NCBI GenBank assembly: GCA_028874215.1
Contig: JAPPLF010000028.1
Location: 1-64,000 of the forward strand
Length of the DNA: 64,000 nt
Source of the DNA: Acidobacteriota bacterium
Lineage (GTDB): Bacteria; Acidobacteriota; UBA6911; RPQK01; JAJDTT01
Direction of reading: 5' to 3'
A program made the position numbers and the translations under genes. The stretch's first letter is position 1, and each line of letters starts with the position of its first letter. Shown here in pieces: positions 1 to 8,966 of this stretch. Under the pieces are notes generated by a model that made no database searches, had not been told where the DNA came from, and saw only the letters and a program-made list of their open reading frames with translations.

Positions 1-69
1 TGGAAGAATTATCGTGCAGAACGCTGACTCGACTTAATCAGACCTTCCTTAGCGTATTCCGCGTTCATC

Positions 70-723
70 TTGGACGACTGCGGCCTCTGTCCGCGCGAGC
101 CCAATATGGACTGGCGCTCGGACTTCTCTAACAGCTTTTTGGGTGCGGGGAATTCTTGTTCCTACGCGCCTTCGATGCTTGTTGACGGGGATCAGCTAAC
201 GGGCTGGGTGGAAGGCGACGAAGGCGACGGCATTGGGGTCGACGTGGTCGTCCCGTCGCTCCTCGATCTGACTAAGCCGGTCCGGATCTGGTCTGGCTAC
301 GGCAAGTCCCCCGAACTCTTCGCCGCGAACGGGAGACCCAAGAGGGTACGGGTGACCGTGCTCCGCTTGCGCGCGGCGGAGCCGGACCCGCATGACGCGA
401 CCGGCTGCAGCACTTCCAAATACGTGGAGCCTGTAGTGGTCGCCGGGCATGAGGTCGAGCTACGCGACTTCAACGGCTACCAAGCGCTTCCAGTTCCTGA
501 GTTTCAGCTCGAACACTATCTGGAGTATCCCATGGAGTGGTTGCTGATGGACGGTGACGAAAGGATGTTCTACCAGGAGAGGGTGGAGGCGGGGGAGGCA
601 GTGCCCATTGAGCAGGAACTCACGGAATACAGGTACCTGCTCAGGTTGACGCTCTTGGAAGTATACCCGGGAACCCGGTACGCCGACACTGTGATCACGG
701 AGATCGGCAACGGGCTGCCTTGA
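70..723 (+). CDS. Orphan NADase-type glycan-binding (discoidin-like) domain protein
   Basis: The product is a 217-residue protein read from a TTG at 70; an ATG at 106 is an alternative start and the frame is open only back to 28. Residues about 30-215 resemble the NADase-type glycan-binding domain, a discoidin-like beta-sandwich. The recognisable signature is a VDGDQLTGWVEG stretch around residues 38-50, followed by a GxGIGV segment and a 'GY-KS...NGRPKRVRV' strand. Such domains normally sit at the end of secreted proteins behind a signal peptide, but none is visible here and no convincing ribosome-binding site precedes either start. It may therefore be a 5'-truncated remnant or a gene with a misread start. 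No partner gene is adjacent, and the ligand is unknown. Confidence 0.5.
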   Translation: MDDCGLCPREPNMDWRSDFSNSFLGAGNSCSYAPSMLVDGDQLTGWVEGDEGDGIGVDVVVPSLLDLTKPVRIWSGYGKSPELFAANGRPKRVRVTVLRLRAAEPDPHDATGCSTSKYVEPVVVAGHEVELRDFNGYQALPVPEFQLEHYLEYPMEWLLMDGDERMFYQERVEAGEAVPIEQELTEYRYLLRLTLLEVYPGTRYADTVITEIGNGLP

Positions 724-843
724 GGGAGGACGGCGGGCCTGCCGGTCTACTACGATCGGAACGGTGGTTTCTTGCCAGGTGGACACGAGGGGACCAAGCC
801 GTCTATGGCGCAGAGTTCGCCCCGGCGGGCCGGCGGCCGGTGC

Positions 844-1686
844 TCAGAGTGAATACCGCAGAGAAAGCCGCAGACCGTGACCTCTGAGCCGCGCTTGGGT
901 CGGCGCGAGATCGAGCGGCATCGGCTCGCGGCTCCCGTCGCGCCACACGACCCGGCCGTCGCCCCGCTCCGTGCGGACCTCGCCGAGGTCGGCATAGCGC
1001 CAGGCCAGATCCAGGCTCAGCCGCTCGTTCAGCGGAACTGCGACACCGGCCGTCGCCATCCAAGCCAAATCCACCCGGCTTCCGCCCGGGACCGTCGTCG
1101 TGGTCGCCGGGAACGCCATGGTGGTCTCTCCGATCCGGGCACGAACGACACCGACACCGGACCCGATGAATGGCGCAACTGGCCCCAGCTTGGGAACACC
1201 AAGCACGGCCAGGTCAAGGTAGCCGGCCAGCATCCCGGACACCGACGACAATTCCGCCGAGACTGATTGGCGGCGCTCGGGGGCGAGGAAGTTGGCGCGT
1301 CCCTCGAAGGTGAAACGCGGCCGGTATTCCACCAGCACCTCGAAGCGCATGGCATTCCCAGTCGCGTAGCCGAGTCCGAGTTCGACGGCCGGCAGAGTCC
1401 CAAAATCCCCGTGCGAGCGGTAGGGCGCGCCGTCTCCGCCGGTTCCGCAGCCGTAGAGCGCCGCCGGGGCGGTGCTGGCACAGTCGGTGTCGGTGAACGC
1501 CATGTCGCCGGGCCGTTCGAATCCGATACCGCCGCGAAGGTAAAGGTCGCCCGCTTCCGCGGCGCCAATGAACAGCCACATCCCGGCCACCATCGCGCAA
1601 ACCGCAATCCGAAAACGTCCGCCGGGGACGCGCTGTTGGCGCGCTGACGCGCCCAGAATCCGAACGTTCGTGGAATGACAGCACAT
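844..1686 (-). CDS. Predicted outer-membrane beta-barrel protein
   Basis: The 280-residue product starts at the ATG at 1686; an in-frame TTG at 1722 would add 12 residues without improving the signal peptide. A hydrophobic segment at residues 27-42 ends in an AEA|G signal-peptidase I site near residue 45. The mature part has alternating hydrophobic and polar strands, Gly-rich turns, a 'FIGSGVGVV' strand and a final 'LSLDLAWRYADLGEVRTE...LRLSLRYSL' pattern. These are typical of small 8-stranded surface-antigen or OmpA-like porin barrels. It presumably sits in the outer membrane. No enzymatic motif is visible and the exact family is not identifiable by eye. It stands alone, convergent with the preceding gene. 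Confidence 0.65.
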   Translation of the reverse strand: MCCHSTNVRILGASARQQRVPGGRFRIAVCAMVAGMWLFIGAAEAGDLYLRGGIGFERPGDMAFTDTDCASTAPAALYGCGTGGDGAPYRSHGDFGTLPAVELGLGYATGNAMRFEVLVEYRPRFTFEGRANFLAPERRQSVSAELSSVSGMLAGYLDLAVLGVPKLGPVAPFIGSGVGVVRARIGETTMAFPATTTTVPGGSRVDLAWMATAGVAVPLNERLSLDLAWRYADLGEVRTERGDGRVVWRDGSREPMPLDLAPTQARLRGHGLRLSLRYSL

Positions 1687-2047
1687 GGCGCGGACGCTAC
1701 CACGGCACAGAGGTGAATCCAACCTGCACCCGGCAACGCCAACGCGCCGCTCCTTTCGCTGCTTGCCGGCCTTTCAGTCCAGTCCTCCAGTCCGTCTGAG
1801 GGCGTCTTTTTTTCCGGATTCGACCGAAATCGCCCCGGGAGCCGAATCGGGCGCAATCCGGACCAACCCGGCGTGGCCGGCCCAGCCGCCAACGTGGCAG
1901 AAGCCGTCTATGGGGCCGGAGGCGTAAAATCTGCACGGCGGCGAGATCCGAAAATCAGCTACAACGAATCCCCGAGCAGAGATCTTGCTCGGTCTCGGAC
2001 GTTAGGTACAACGAGGCTTCGGAACCCGTCATCAGCTCTCGGCCGAA
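1687..2047. other. Gene-free stretch
   Basis: I see no credible coding region, RNA gene or clear promoter here. Open frames are short and GC-driven, without family resemblance. Together with the decayed fragment that follows, it looks like eroded sequence. Confidence 0.5.
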
Positions 2048-2302
2048 TCACTCGTAGCCGACGGACTGTGACAACGCTTCGGCTGTCTCTGCGAACTTTC
2101 GGAGCCACGACCCGAAGATAAACGGTCCAAAACCGACGCGGTTAATCCCGATCGCCGCCATCCTTTCCAACGGAACCGCATCCGGGGTCGCGAGGGCGTT
2201 CAACGGCAGGGTGATCCGTGACCGGAGGACGGTGAGAGTCTCGGCATCACCAGGACCGATCGGGTAAATGCAGTCTACTACTTCGTCACGCCCGGCACCG
2301 CA
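2048..2302 (-). pseudogene. C-terminal remnant of an isocitrate lyase/PEP mutase family enzyme
   Basis: Reading the minus strand from 2302 to the stop at 2048-2050 gives 84 residues. They match the C-terminal part of the isocitrate lyase/phosphoenolpyruvate mutase (PrpB-like) family. Segments seen are a 'VVDCIYPIGPGDAETL' strand, 'LPLNALATPDAVPLERM', and 'IGINRVGFGPFIFGSWLRKFA'. An in-frame stop (2303-2305) cuts the frame just before the fragment, and no upstream part of the enzyme is found. The catalytic N-terminal two thirds with the KKCGH-type loop are missing, so this cannot be a working enzyme. It was identified by direct translation. It indicates gene decay in the left accessory region. 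Confidence 0.65.
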
Positions 2303-2473
2303 TCAGCCGGAACAAATTGAGAGGAAAATCGGGATCACCAGTTGAAAAGAAAGTGCCAATCCCGTATCTCATCTGGACAGAGTAACGGATTTCCAATCGC
2401 CGACTCAGGACGGATGAAGGGACGAAGAGAAGTCGCTCCACCGGACAGATTGTTTCTTGGAGGAGAAAGAATC

Positions 2474-3379
2474 ATGTTGTATCGACTCACCTGTCTCAGA
2501 GGGTATCTTTCCGGCCTCCTGCTCGTGATGGGGATCGCAGGCTGTTCCGTTTCGGACCCGGCCGAGGTGCCGAAAGAGCCGTCGCCGCCAACGGACGGTC
2601 TGAGTGCGGCCCTCAGCTTTCATGCCTCCTTTGACCAGGGGCCGACCGCCGATTTCGCCCGAGGCGATTCGCAGATCTACACCGCGCCCAAGTACGACCA
2701 GCTCGATCAAGCGTCGCCGGGCATCGACGCCCCCGAAGTCACCATCGAGGCCAACGCGGGCCACATCGGAAGCGCGCTCAGATTCAGCCGGAGCTACAAA
2801 CGCGCCCTGTTCTACAGGACGGAGAAGAACCTGGATTACTCGACCGAAGACTGGGCCGGCACCATCTCCTTCTGGCTCAATCTGGATCCGGATGAAGATC
2901 TGGAGTCCGGCTATTGCGACCCCATCCAGGTGACGGACACCGCCTACAACGACGCCTCAATCTGGGTGGACTTCAGCAAGGACCCGCCGCGCGAATTCAG
3001 GCTCGGGGTCTTCGGCGATCTCGAGGTATGGAATCCCCAGAATATCTCCCCCAATGACAACCCCGATTTCATGGGGCGCCTGGTGTCGGTCAAGCGGCCT
3101 CCATTCAAACGCGGCAGTTGGACCCACATCATGATCACCTGGACCGGCCTGAACAGCCCTGCCGGCGGCACGGCACGGCTCTATCTCGATGGTGAAAACC
3201 AGGGCGCCACCGAAGGGATTCGCGAACCGTTCACCTGGGATCTTTCCGCCAGCACGATCCGGCTGGGAATCAACTACGTCGGCCTGTTCGACGAGCTGGC
3301 GGTGTTTGACAGAGCCCTCGGCGACGAAGAAGTCCGGACTCTCCACCACCTCGACAGCGGCATCGCCTCTCTCTACTAG
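2474..3379 (+). CDS. LamG-domain lipoprotein
   Basis: The start is the ATG at 2474, preceded by a strong AGGAGAAAG ribosome-binding site; a longer open frame back to 2342 lacks one. The 301-residue product has a lipoprotein signal peptide with lipobox IAGC at Cys24, so it is probably anchored to a membrane, most likely the outer one. Residues about 75-300 form a concanavalin A-like/LamG jelly roll. Features are 'GSALRFSRSYKRALFY', 'TISFWLNLDPDEDL', 'WTHIMITWTG', 'ARLYLDGENQG' and 'GLFDELAVFDRALGDEEV', the usual LamG ending. It likely binds polysaccharide or host glycan. Neighbours give no functional link. Confidence 0.8.
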   Translation: MLYRLTCLRGYLSGLLLVMGIAGCSVSDPAEVPKEPSPPTDGLSAALSFHASFDQGPTADFARGDSQIYTAPKYDQLDQASPGIDAPEVTIEANAGHIGSALRFSRSYKRALFYRTEKNLDYSTEDWAGTISFWLNLDPDEDLESGYCDPIQVTDTAYNDASIWVDFSKDPPREFRLGVFGDLEVWNPQNISPNDNPDFMGRLVSVKRPPFKRGSWTHIMITWTGLNSPAGGTARLYLDGENQGATEGIREPFTWDLSASTIRLGINYVGLFDELAVFDRALGDEEVRTLHHLDSGIASLY

Positions 3380-3819
3380 CTCCTGGGAAACCGCTCAATG
3401 GGAGGGGACAGTCTTGCCCCCGTTTGGGAGAGAATTCCCCACCCTTCGTCAAGCGGGAGGAGAAGCCCTCCCAGGGTGACCCTTTGTGTGGTCGCCCGCG
3501 CCTATCGGTAAGCGTCAGGATGAAACATACGGCATGGCCATCCGATCCGGCGGGTTGCCGGAACGGACACTCAGGTTTTATACCATGTGTCCAATACGAC
3601 CCACCGGGCTACCGCCCAGACAGGGAGATACGGGGTCCGGTTCTTGTTACCCCAGGGACGCCTTGTGCGTCCCTGTGTCCTTTTACAATGTGAAATGCTC
3701 GGTGATGACTCCACATTTGGAAGACGCCACCGCGTTCGGGTATTCGTCCGCTTCTGGAACTACACTCTCTCCATGCGGGACGTCGATGAAGACTTTCGCA
3801 CGGATTGGTCGAAGCAGCT
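3380..3819. other. Intergenic region between LamG gene and enolase-superfamily gene
   Basis: This 440-base gap separates the LamG gene (plus) from the tail of the enolase-superfamily gene (minus). The only clear structure is a perfect 9-bp hairpin at 3653-3675, listed separately. Open frames in the gap are short and resemble no known family. Confidence 0.6.
3653..3683 (+). terminator. Perfect 9-bp hairpin followed by a T-rich tract
   Basis: CAGGGACGC (3653-3661) pairs perfectly with GCGTCCCTG (3667-3675) across a 5-base loop, and TGTCCTTTT follows. This has the form of a Rho-independent terminator reading on the plus strand, but it lies about 270 bases past the LamG stop codon. It could instead end a small unrecognised transcript. 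Confidence 0.45.
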
Positions 3820-4965
3820 TCAAATTGAAGAAGGCGTCAACTGCAGTCCCCCGGTGAACCGGGCGATGCCGTCCGGATTCCACTCCAGGCCGAGTCCGGG
3901 GCCGTCCGGGATCGGAATCATCCCGTCTTCGTCGGGACGAATCGGAACCGCCAACAGGTCTTCAATGTAGGGTGCCGGCGTGATGTATTCGACCCAGCTT
4001 GCACACGGGACCGCCGCGACGAGTTGCAGGTCGGCGGCCAGCCCGACGGCCGTATTCCAGCCGTGAGGGACGAAACGGATCGAGTGGTCGTCCGCGTATT
4101 GGGCGATCCGGAATTCCTCGCTGATCCCTCCGACTTTGGTGACGTCGGGCTGGATGTAGTCCACAGCTCGCCGTTCGATCCACTCGATGAATGACTGCCG
4201 CCGGGTGAAGACCTCGCAGCCGGAAATGGGCAGCGGCGCATTTTCGGTCAGTTTTACGTATCCGTCGAGATCATCCGGACGCAACGGTTCCTCGAACCAG
4301 GCGATTTCGTAGTCGGAGAGCATCCGCGAGGTCTGCAGCCCCCACTTGTAGCCGTGGGGCCAGAAGGCATCCGAACCTCCGGCGTCCACCATCAATTCGA
4401 CCTCAGCCCCCACCGTTTCGCGCGCGGCCTTGACGATGGCCTCGTCGGTCTTCCGGTCGCGGCGGCCGAACGGGCCCCAACCGATCTTGAAGGCGCGGAA
4501 TCCCCGGTTGAGCCCGTCTTCCAGCGAAGCTCGAAGGATTTCGGGTTCATCCATCAGCAGGGACCCGTACGGTTTGATCTTTTCCCGGTAGCGGCCTCCC
4601 AGCAGCCGGCTGACGGGTTGGCCGGTGACCTTCCCGAGAATGTCCCAGAGAGCGATGTCGATACCTGAAATGGCATGGGTGACTGCCCCGCCGCGGCCCT
4701 GCCAGAAGGTCTGCTGGTGGCAGGTCTCGGTCGTCACCGCCGGGTCCAGGGCGGAAGCGCCGATGAGGAAGGGCCGCATCACGTCGATGGCGCCCCGGAT
4801 CAGCCGTTCCGAGGTGAAGACGCTGCCCAGTCCGGTGACCCCTTCATCGGTGATGACCTCGACCAGAGTGTGAAGGTTGTTTTCGAGGTCGGAGAACTTT
4901 TCGTCCCACCCTCCATCGGGGGTTTCACCGCGGAGCGGGAGGAGACGGATGTCTCGAATCTTCAT
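3820..4965 (-). CDS. Mandelate racemase/muconate lactonizing enzyme family protein
   Basis: The start is the ATG at 4965 (MKIRDIRLLPL), typical for the family; an open frame to 5070 is unsupported. The 381-residue product is full length for the enolase superfamily, with an N-terminal capping domain (about 1-125) and a C-terminal barrel. Candidate catalytic residues are Lys160 (FKIGWG), metal ligands Asp194 (VDAGG), Glu225 (WFEEP) and Glu251 (GCE), plus His301 (VPHGWNT) as general acid/base. The members abstract a proton alpha to a carboxylate, usually to dehydrate or racemise sugar acids or related acids; the substrate cannot be named. It is the last gene of a minus-strand group with hyuA and hyuB, which suggests a shared catabolic route. 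Confidence 0.85.
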   Translation of the reverse strand: MKIRDIRLLPLRGETPDGGWDEKFSDLENNLHTLVEVITDEGVTGLGSVFTSERLIRGAIDVMRPFLIGASALDPAVTTETCHQQTFWQGRGGAVTHAISGIDIALWDILGKVTGQPVSRLLGGRYREKIKPYGSLLMDEPEILRASLEDGLNRGFRAFKIGWGPFGRRDRKTDEAIVKAARETVGAEVELMVDAGGSDAFWPHGYKWGLQTSRMLSDYEIAWFEEPLRPDDLDGYVKLTENAPLPISGCEVFTRRQSFIEWIERRAVDYIQPDVTKVGGISEEFRIAQYADDHSIRFVPHGWNTAVGLAADLQLVAAVPCASWVEYITPAPYIEDLLAVPIRPDEDGMIPIPDGPGLGLEWNPDGIARFTGGLQLTPSSI

Positions 4966-5134
4966 TGAGATCACAACCCCTGGACTGCCCGCCAGGATGC
5001 GTCTACCAGCAGACGCTGAATGGGAGCGGCGGCTTTCTTGCCGCCGAACTCCGGATGAGCAATTCGGCAACGATGACCGGGTAACAAGAAGGTCACGCCA
5101 GCCAAGCTTTACTCAGAAACCGTGACTTGCCACG

Positions 5135-6880
5135 TCACACTTCGTGGCCCGCAGCTACCGGCTCATGGCGGAGCTGCTGACGCCGGGATTCCGTGGCCTC
5201 ACGGTCCACGGCCAGATGGTCGCCGATCACCACGCCGTATTCATCTCGAGCCGCCTGCACCGACACTTTCTCGTTCCTGACGTCCCGCTGAACGGTTTCG
5301 GCAGGCCGATCGAGAGGTTCGCCCCAGCCGCCGCCCCCGGGTTGCCGATGGTAGAGGACGTCCCCTTCCTTCAGCGTGCTGGAGATCATGACGGGAAGCA
5401 CTTCCTGGTCCCCATCCCGGGTCAAGATGGTAAGAGAACCGGTTCCAGGTTTCCCCGAGTAGAGTCCATAGGGAAGGTGGTCGCGCCGATCGGAACGGAT
5501 GGCCAGGTGAGTTTCGCCCTCCAGCAACTCCCATTCCCGTTCGACGGCCAGGCCGCCCCGGTACTTTCCGGCGCCTCCCGAGTCTCCCACCAGCCCGTAA
5601 CGCCGGATCCGGAGCGGGTACTCGGTTTCGGCATGCTCCACGGGGATGTTGCTGGCGACGTTGATGGGATTGCAAAGGCCGTCGTTGCCGTCCCGGTCGG
5701 GGCGGCCGCCCCAGGTCCCGGTCATCAGTTCGTAGTAGACATAGGGCGAGCGGTCCTTTCGCAAACCTCCGATCACCACCAAGGTGTTGCCCCCTTCGCC
5801 GGCCGCCAGGATCCGATCGGGCAGCAGGCCGGCCAGCGCGCCGAAGATGGTATCGACCATGCGAAACCCGGTCACCCCGCGCATGGAGGAGGCCCCGGGC
5901 ATCACGACGTCGACCACGGTGCCGGGCTCGGTGATGATGCTCAGGGGTCTGAACATGCCGGCGGTATTGGGCACCTCCTCCCGCATGGCGCACCGGACAC
6001 AGACGGCGACGGCGCCTTCGGTGAAGGAGAGCGTGCTGTTGAGCGCACCCCGGACCTGCGGATCGGTGCCGGTGAAGTCGGCGGTCAGGGAATCGCCTTC
6101 GACAGTGATCTTCACCTGTATGCGCACCCTCGGCCCGTCGACCCCGTCGCTGTCCATGTAGTCGGTAAAGGTGTTGCTGCCGTCGGGCCAAGTGGCGATC
6201 TCGGCCCGCATGAGACGCTCGGTGTATGCGATGAGATCGTCGGCACAGTCGGCAAAGGTCTGAGGGCCGTGCCGCTCCACGAGGGCCTGCACCGCGCGGG
6301 CGCCGATATTGCAGGCGGCGACCTGCGCCCGGAGATCGCCGATGGTCTGTTCGGGAACCCGGACGTTGGTTCGCATCAACTCGAAGATCGACACATCCGG
6401 TTCCCCCCGGTGGAAGAGCTTGAGCCACGGGATGCGGAATCCCTCCTGAAAAATCTCCGTGTTGTCACAAGCCGAGCTTCCGGGCAGGCGTCCGCCCAGA
6501 TCCAGGTGGTGGGCCGTGCTGACGGCGAAGGAGACCAAGTGGCCCTCGATGAATACCGGTTTGACGACATAGATGTCGGGGATGTGCATTCCGCCGCCGA
6601 AAGGATCGTTCATGATGAAAACGTCCTCCGGCTCCATGTCGTCACCGTACTTTTCCAACAGCGTCTCCATGGCGTGAGGAACCGATCCCAGATGGAGGGG
6701 AATCGTGACGCCTTGCGCGATCATCTCGCCCTGGGCGTTGCACAGCGAGGTGGAATAGTCGAGACAGTCCCGGACGATGGTGGAGTATGCCGTGCGATAG
6801 AGCGCCAGAGACATCTCGTCGGCGGCCGACGAGAGGGCGTTCTGGATGATCTCACGAGTGATGGGATCGATTTCAGCCAT
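5135..6880 (-). CDS. hyuB: Hydantoinase B/oxoprolinase family protein
   Basis: The 581-residue product begins MAEIDPITREIIQNAL, the canonical start of the HyuB family, and continues with 'RTAYSTIVRDCLDYS', 'NDPFGGGMHIPDI' and 'DLGGRLPGSSACDNTEIFQEG'. Near the C-terminus is 'GGGGWGEPLDR'. HyuB pairs with HyuA to form ATP-dependent amidohydrolases such as 5-oxoprolinase, N-methylhydantoinase or acetophenone carboxylase-like enzymes. The ring or amide substrate cannot be inferred from sequence. It overlaps the end of hyuA by 8 bases, so the two are translationally coupled. Length and motifs look intact. Confidence 0.93.
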   Translation of the reverse strand: MAEIDPITREIIQNALSSAADEMSLALYRTAYSTIVRDCLDYSTSLCNAQGEMIAQGVTIPLHLGSVPHAMETLLEKYGDDMEPEDVFIMNDPFGGGMHIPDIYVVKPVFIEGHLVSFAVSTAHHLDLGGRLPGSSACDNTEIFQEGFRIPWLKLFHRGEPDVSIFELMRTNVRVPEQTIGDLRAQVAACNIGARAVQALVERHGPQTFADCADDLIAYTERLMRAEIATWPDGSNTFTDYMDSDGVDGPRVRIQVKITVEGDSLTADFTGTDPQVRGALNSTLSFTEGAVAVCVRCAMREEVPNTAGMFRPLSIITEPGTVVDVVMPGASSMRGVTGFRMVDTIFGALAGLLPDRILAAGEGGNTLVVIGGLRKDRSPYVYYELMTGTWGGRPDRDGNDGLCNPINVASNIPVEHAETEYPLRIRRYGLVGDSGGAGKYRGGLAVEREWELLEGETHLAIRSDRRDHLPYGLYSGKPGTGSLTILTRDGDQEVLPVMISSTLKEGDVLYHRQPGGGGWGEPLDRPAETVQRDVRNEKVSVQAARDEYGVVIGDHLAVDREATESRRQQLRHEPVAAGHEV

Positions 6881-8966
6881 CGGCGAACTCCAGGTTCAGA
6901 TTTCCCTGCGGGTCCAGCGAGGCCCGCGCGTCGGGCGGCACGACGATGGTGGAATCGTATTCGTCGATCAACAGGGGACCATTCCGGGGGTCTTTCAGGT
7001 CGCTTCGGCCCACAACGGGCGTGTCCATGACGTTTCCGGAAAAACAGGCCCTGCGGCTGGGCGCCCGGGTGCCCAGGTACTCGGCGGGCTTCAAGGCCCC
7101 CTCCTGGCGCGGTTCCCCGGCCCGGCCGATCAAGCGGACGGCCACCACCTCGATGGGGTTGTCGGGGTCGGAACGATGTCCGTAGAGTTTCTCGTGCTCC
7201 GCCACGAAATCGCTGCACAGATCCTGGACGGTCTGGTCTCCGATCCGGTCCGCGGTGACCTCCAAGCGGATCTCGGAGGTCTGTCCCTTGAAGCGCACGT
7301 CGCAGGCAGCCGACAGCCGGACCTGTTCGGCGGGGAAGCCCTCGGCCTTGAACTGCGCCAGCATGTTCCGGCGCATCTCGTCTCGCACGTTGCGCAGCGC
7401 CGCCGCCGTCAAATCCGGACCCGAAAGCAGACAACTCCGAACGTCGTGGTGCTCGATTCCGGAGAAGAGGAGCCCCAAGGCGCTGAAAAGGCCCGGCAGC
7501 GCAGGAACGATCACCCGGCTGATGCCCAGTTCACGCGCCAACCCCGCAGCATGGATCGGTCCCGACCCCCCGAACGCCATCAACACGAAACTTCTCGGGT
7601 CGCGGCCTCGTTCGGTGGAGACAGCCCGCAATGCCCGCATGGTGCGGGCATTTCCGATGCGGTGGATGCCTTCCGCCGCCTGGATGAGATCCAGGTCCAA
7701 GGGTGTTGCGATCATGTCCGTGATCGCTCTCTCGGCGGATTCGCGGTCGATGCTGACCTGGCCGTCCGCCAGGTCGCCGGGCCGGATGTAGCCCAGGACT
7801 ACGTTGGCGTCCGTCAGGGTGGGCGCCTGGCCACCCCGCTGGTAGCAGACGGGGCCGGGCACGGCGCCGGCGCTGCGCGGACCGACCCGAAGGCCTCCGG
7901 CCCGGTCCAGGTAGGCAATGCTTCCGCCGCCGGCTCCCACCTCGGCAATGTCGATGCTGGGCGCCCGAATCAATTCTCCCCCGCCCCCCACCAGCCGGCT
8001 GACGACCGACAATGAGGAGCCGACCTCGTATTCCGGACTGTAGTCGATCTTCCCGCCTTCGATCATGGAGGCCTTGGCCGTGGTTCCCCCCATGTCCAGG
8101 GTGATGACGTTGCCGATCCCGAGACGGCGGGCGGTGAAACCCGCGGCCAGGACTCCGGCCGCCGGACCCGATTCCAGCACGAAGACGGGCCGCCGCGCCG
8201 CGTTGTCGTCCGGCGTCAATCCACCCGCCGACTGCATGATGTGCAGCGGCGCTTCGATCTCCAGATCGTTGAGTCCGTGGCGCAGGGCATTCAGGTAGAC
8301 GTGCATGATGGGCCGCACGTAAGCGTTGACCACTGTGGTTGCCGTCCGTTCGTACTCCTTGCGCTCCGGCAGGACTTCGTGGGAAAGGGACACGGGCGTG
8401 TCGGGAAAGTGCCGGCGCAGGAACCGGCCCACGGCAACCTCATGCTGCGGAAAGGCGTAGGAATGCAGGAAACAGACGGCGATGGACTCCACCGCCTCGG
8501 CCTCCAACCGCTCCTTGATGCGCCACAGATCGGATTCGTCCAGCGGCGTCAGGACGGTGCCGTCAGCCGCGATCCGTTCGTCGATTTCGAACCTCAGATA
8601 GCGTTCGACCAGGATCTCCGGTTTGTCGAAGAACACGTCGTAGATCTGGGGAGCCCGGATGCGGCGCAACTCGAGGACGTCCCGGAAGCCTTTGGTGGTG
8701 ATCAGGGCCGTCTTGGCGCCCCGATGTTCCAGGACGGCGTTGGTGGCCACGGTGGTCCCGTGGGCGACCTGCCTCACCGCCGGACCGCCGGTCTGGCTCT
8801 GGCGCAAGAGACTCTCGCTGGCGAGCAGGACCGCCTGCTCGAAATCGGGAGGGGTCGACGGTACCTTGTGACTCCAGATTCTGCCTTCGGCGTCCAGGAG
8901 GATCACGTCCGTGAAGGTTCCGCCGACATCGGCGCCAATCCGGATCTGTTCTTGTTGCTGGCTCAC
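6873..8966 (-). CDS. hyuA: Hydantoinase/oxoprolinase family protein, subunit A
   Basis: This 697-residue ATP-binding subunit carries the N-terminal phosphate-binding signature GADVGGTFTDV at residues 11-21. Also seen are 'HGTTVATNAVLEHRGAKTALITTKGFRDVLELRR', 'VLESGPAAGVLAAGF', 'ITLDMGGTTAKASMI' and 'AFGGSGPIHA', all diagnostic of HyuA of the ASKHA fold. It presumably activates the amide carbonyl by phosphorylation for its partner HyuB, encoded immediately downstream with an 8-base overlap. The gene opens a three-gene minus-strand group ending with the enolase-superfamily enzyme. The upstream gap to the divergent dehydrogenase gene should hold its promoter. Confidence 0.93.
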   Translation of the reverse strand: MSQQQEQIRIGADVGGTFTDVILLDAEGRIWSHKVPSTPPDFEQAVLLASESLLRQSQTGGPAVRQVAHGTTVATNAVLEHRGAKTALITTKGFRDVLELRRIRAPQIYDVFFDKPEILVERYLRFEIDERIAADGTVLTPLDESDLWRIKERLEAEAVESIAVCFLHSYAFPQHEVAVGRFLRRHFPDTPVSLSHEVLPERKEYERTATTVVNAYVRPIMHVYLNALRHGLNDLEIEAPLHIMQSAGGLTPDDNAARRPVFVLESGPAAGVLAAGFTARRLGIGNVITLDMGGTTAKASMIEGGKIDYSPEYEVGSSLSVVSRLVGGGGELIRAPSIDIAEVGAGGGSIAYLDRAGGLRVGPRSAGAVPGPVCYQRGGQAPTLTDANVVLGYIRPGDLADGQVSIDRESAERAITDMIATPLDLDLIQAAEGIHRIGNARTMRALRAVSTERGRDPRSFVLMAFGGSGPIHAAGLARELGISRVIVPALPGLFSALGLLFSGIEHHDVRSCLLSGPDLTAAALRNVRDEMRRNMLAQFKAEGFPAEQVRLSAACDVRFKGQTSEIRLEVTADRIGDQTVQDLCSDFVAEHEKLYGHRSDPDNPIEVVAVRLIGRAGEPRQEGALKPAEYLGTRAPSRRACFSGNVMDTPVVGRSDLKDPRNGPLLIDEYDSTIVVPPDARASLDPQGNLNLEFADG

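Noticed and set aside
1687-2047. Short Arg-rich open frames on both strands
   Set aside because: Low-complexity translation typical of non-coding GC-rich DNA and no ribosome-binding site.
3580-3660. Possible tRNA-like segment
   Set aside because: No complete set of acceptor, D, anticodon and T arms can be drawn; the only firm structure is the later hairpin.
5144-7030. Long plus-strand open frame of 628 codons opposite hyuB
   Set aside because: It lies entirely antisense to a well-recognised gene, has no family-like blocks, and results from GC-rich codon structure.
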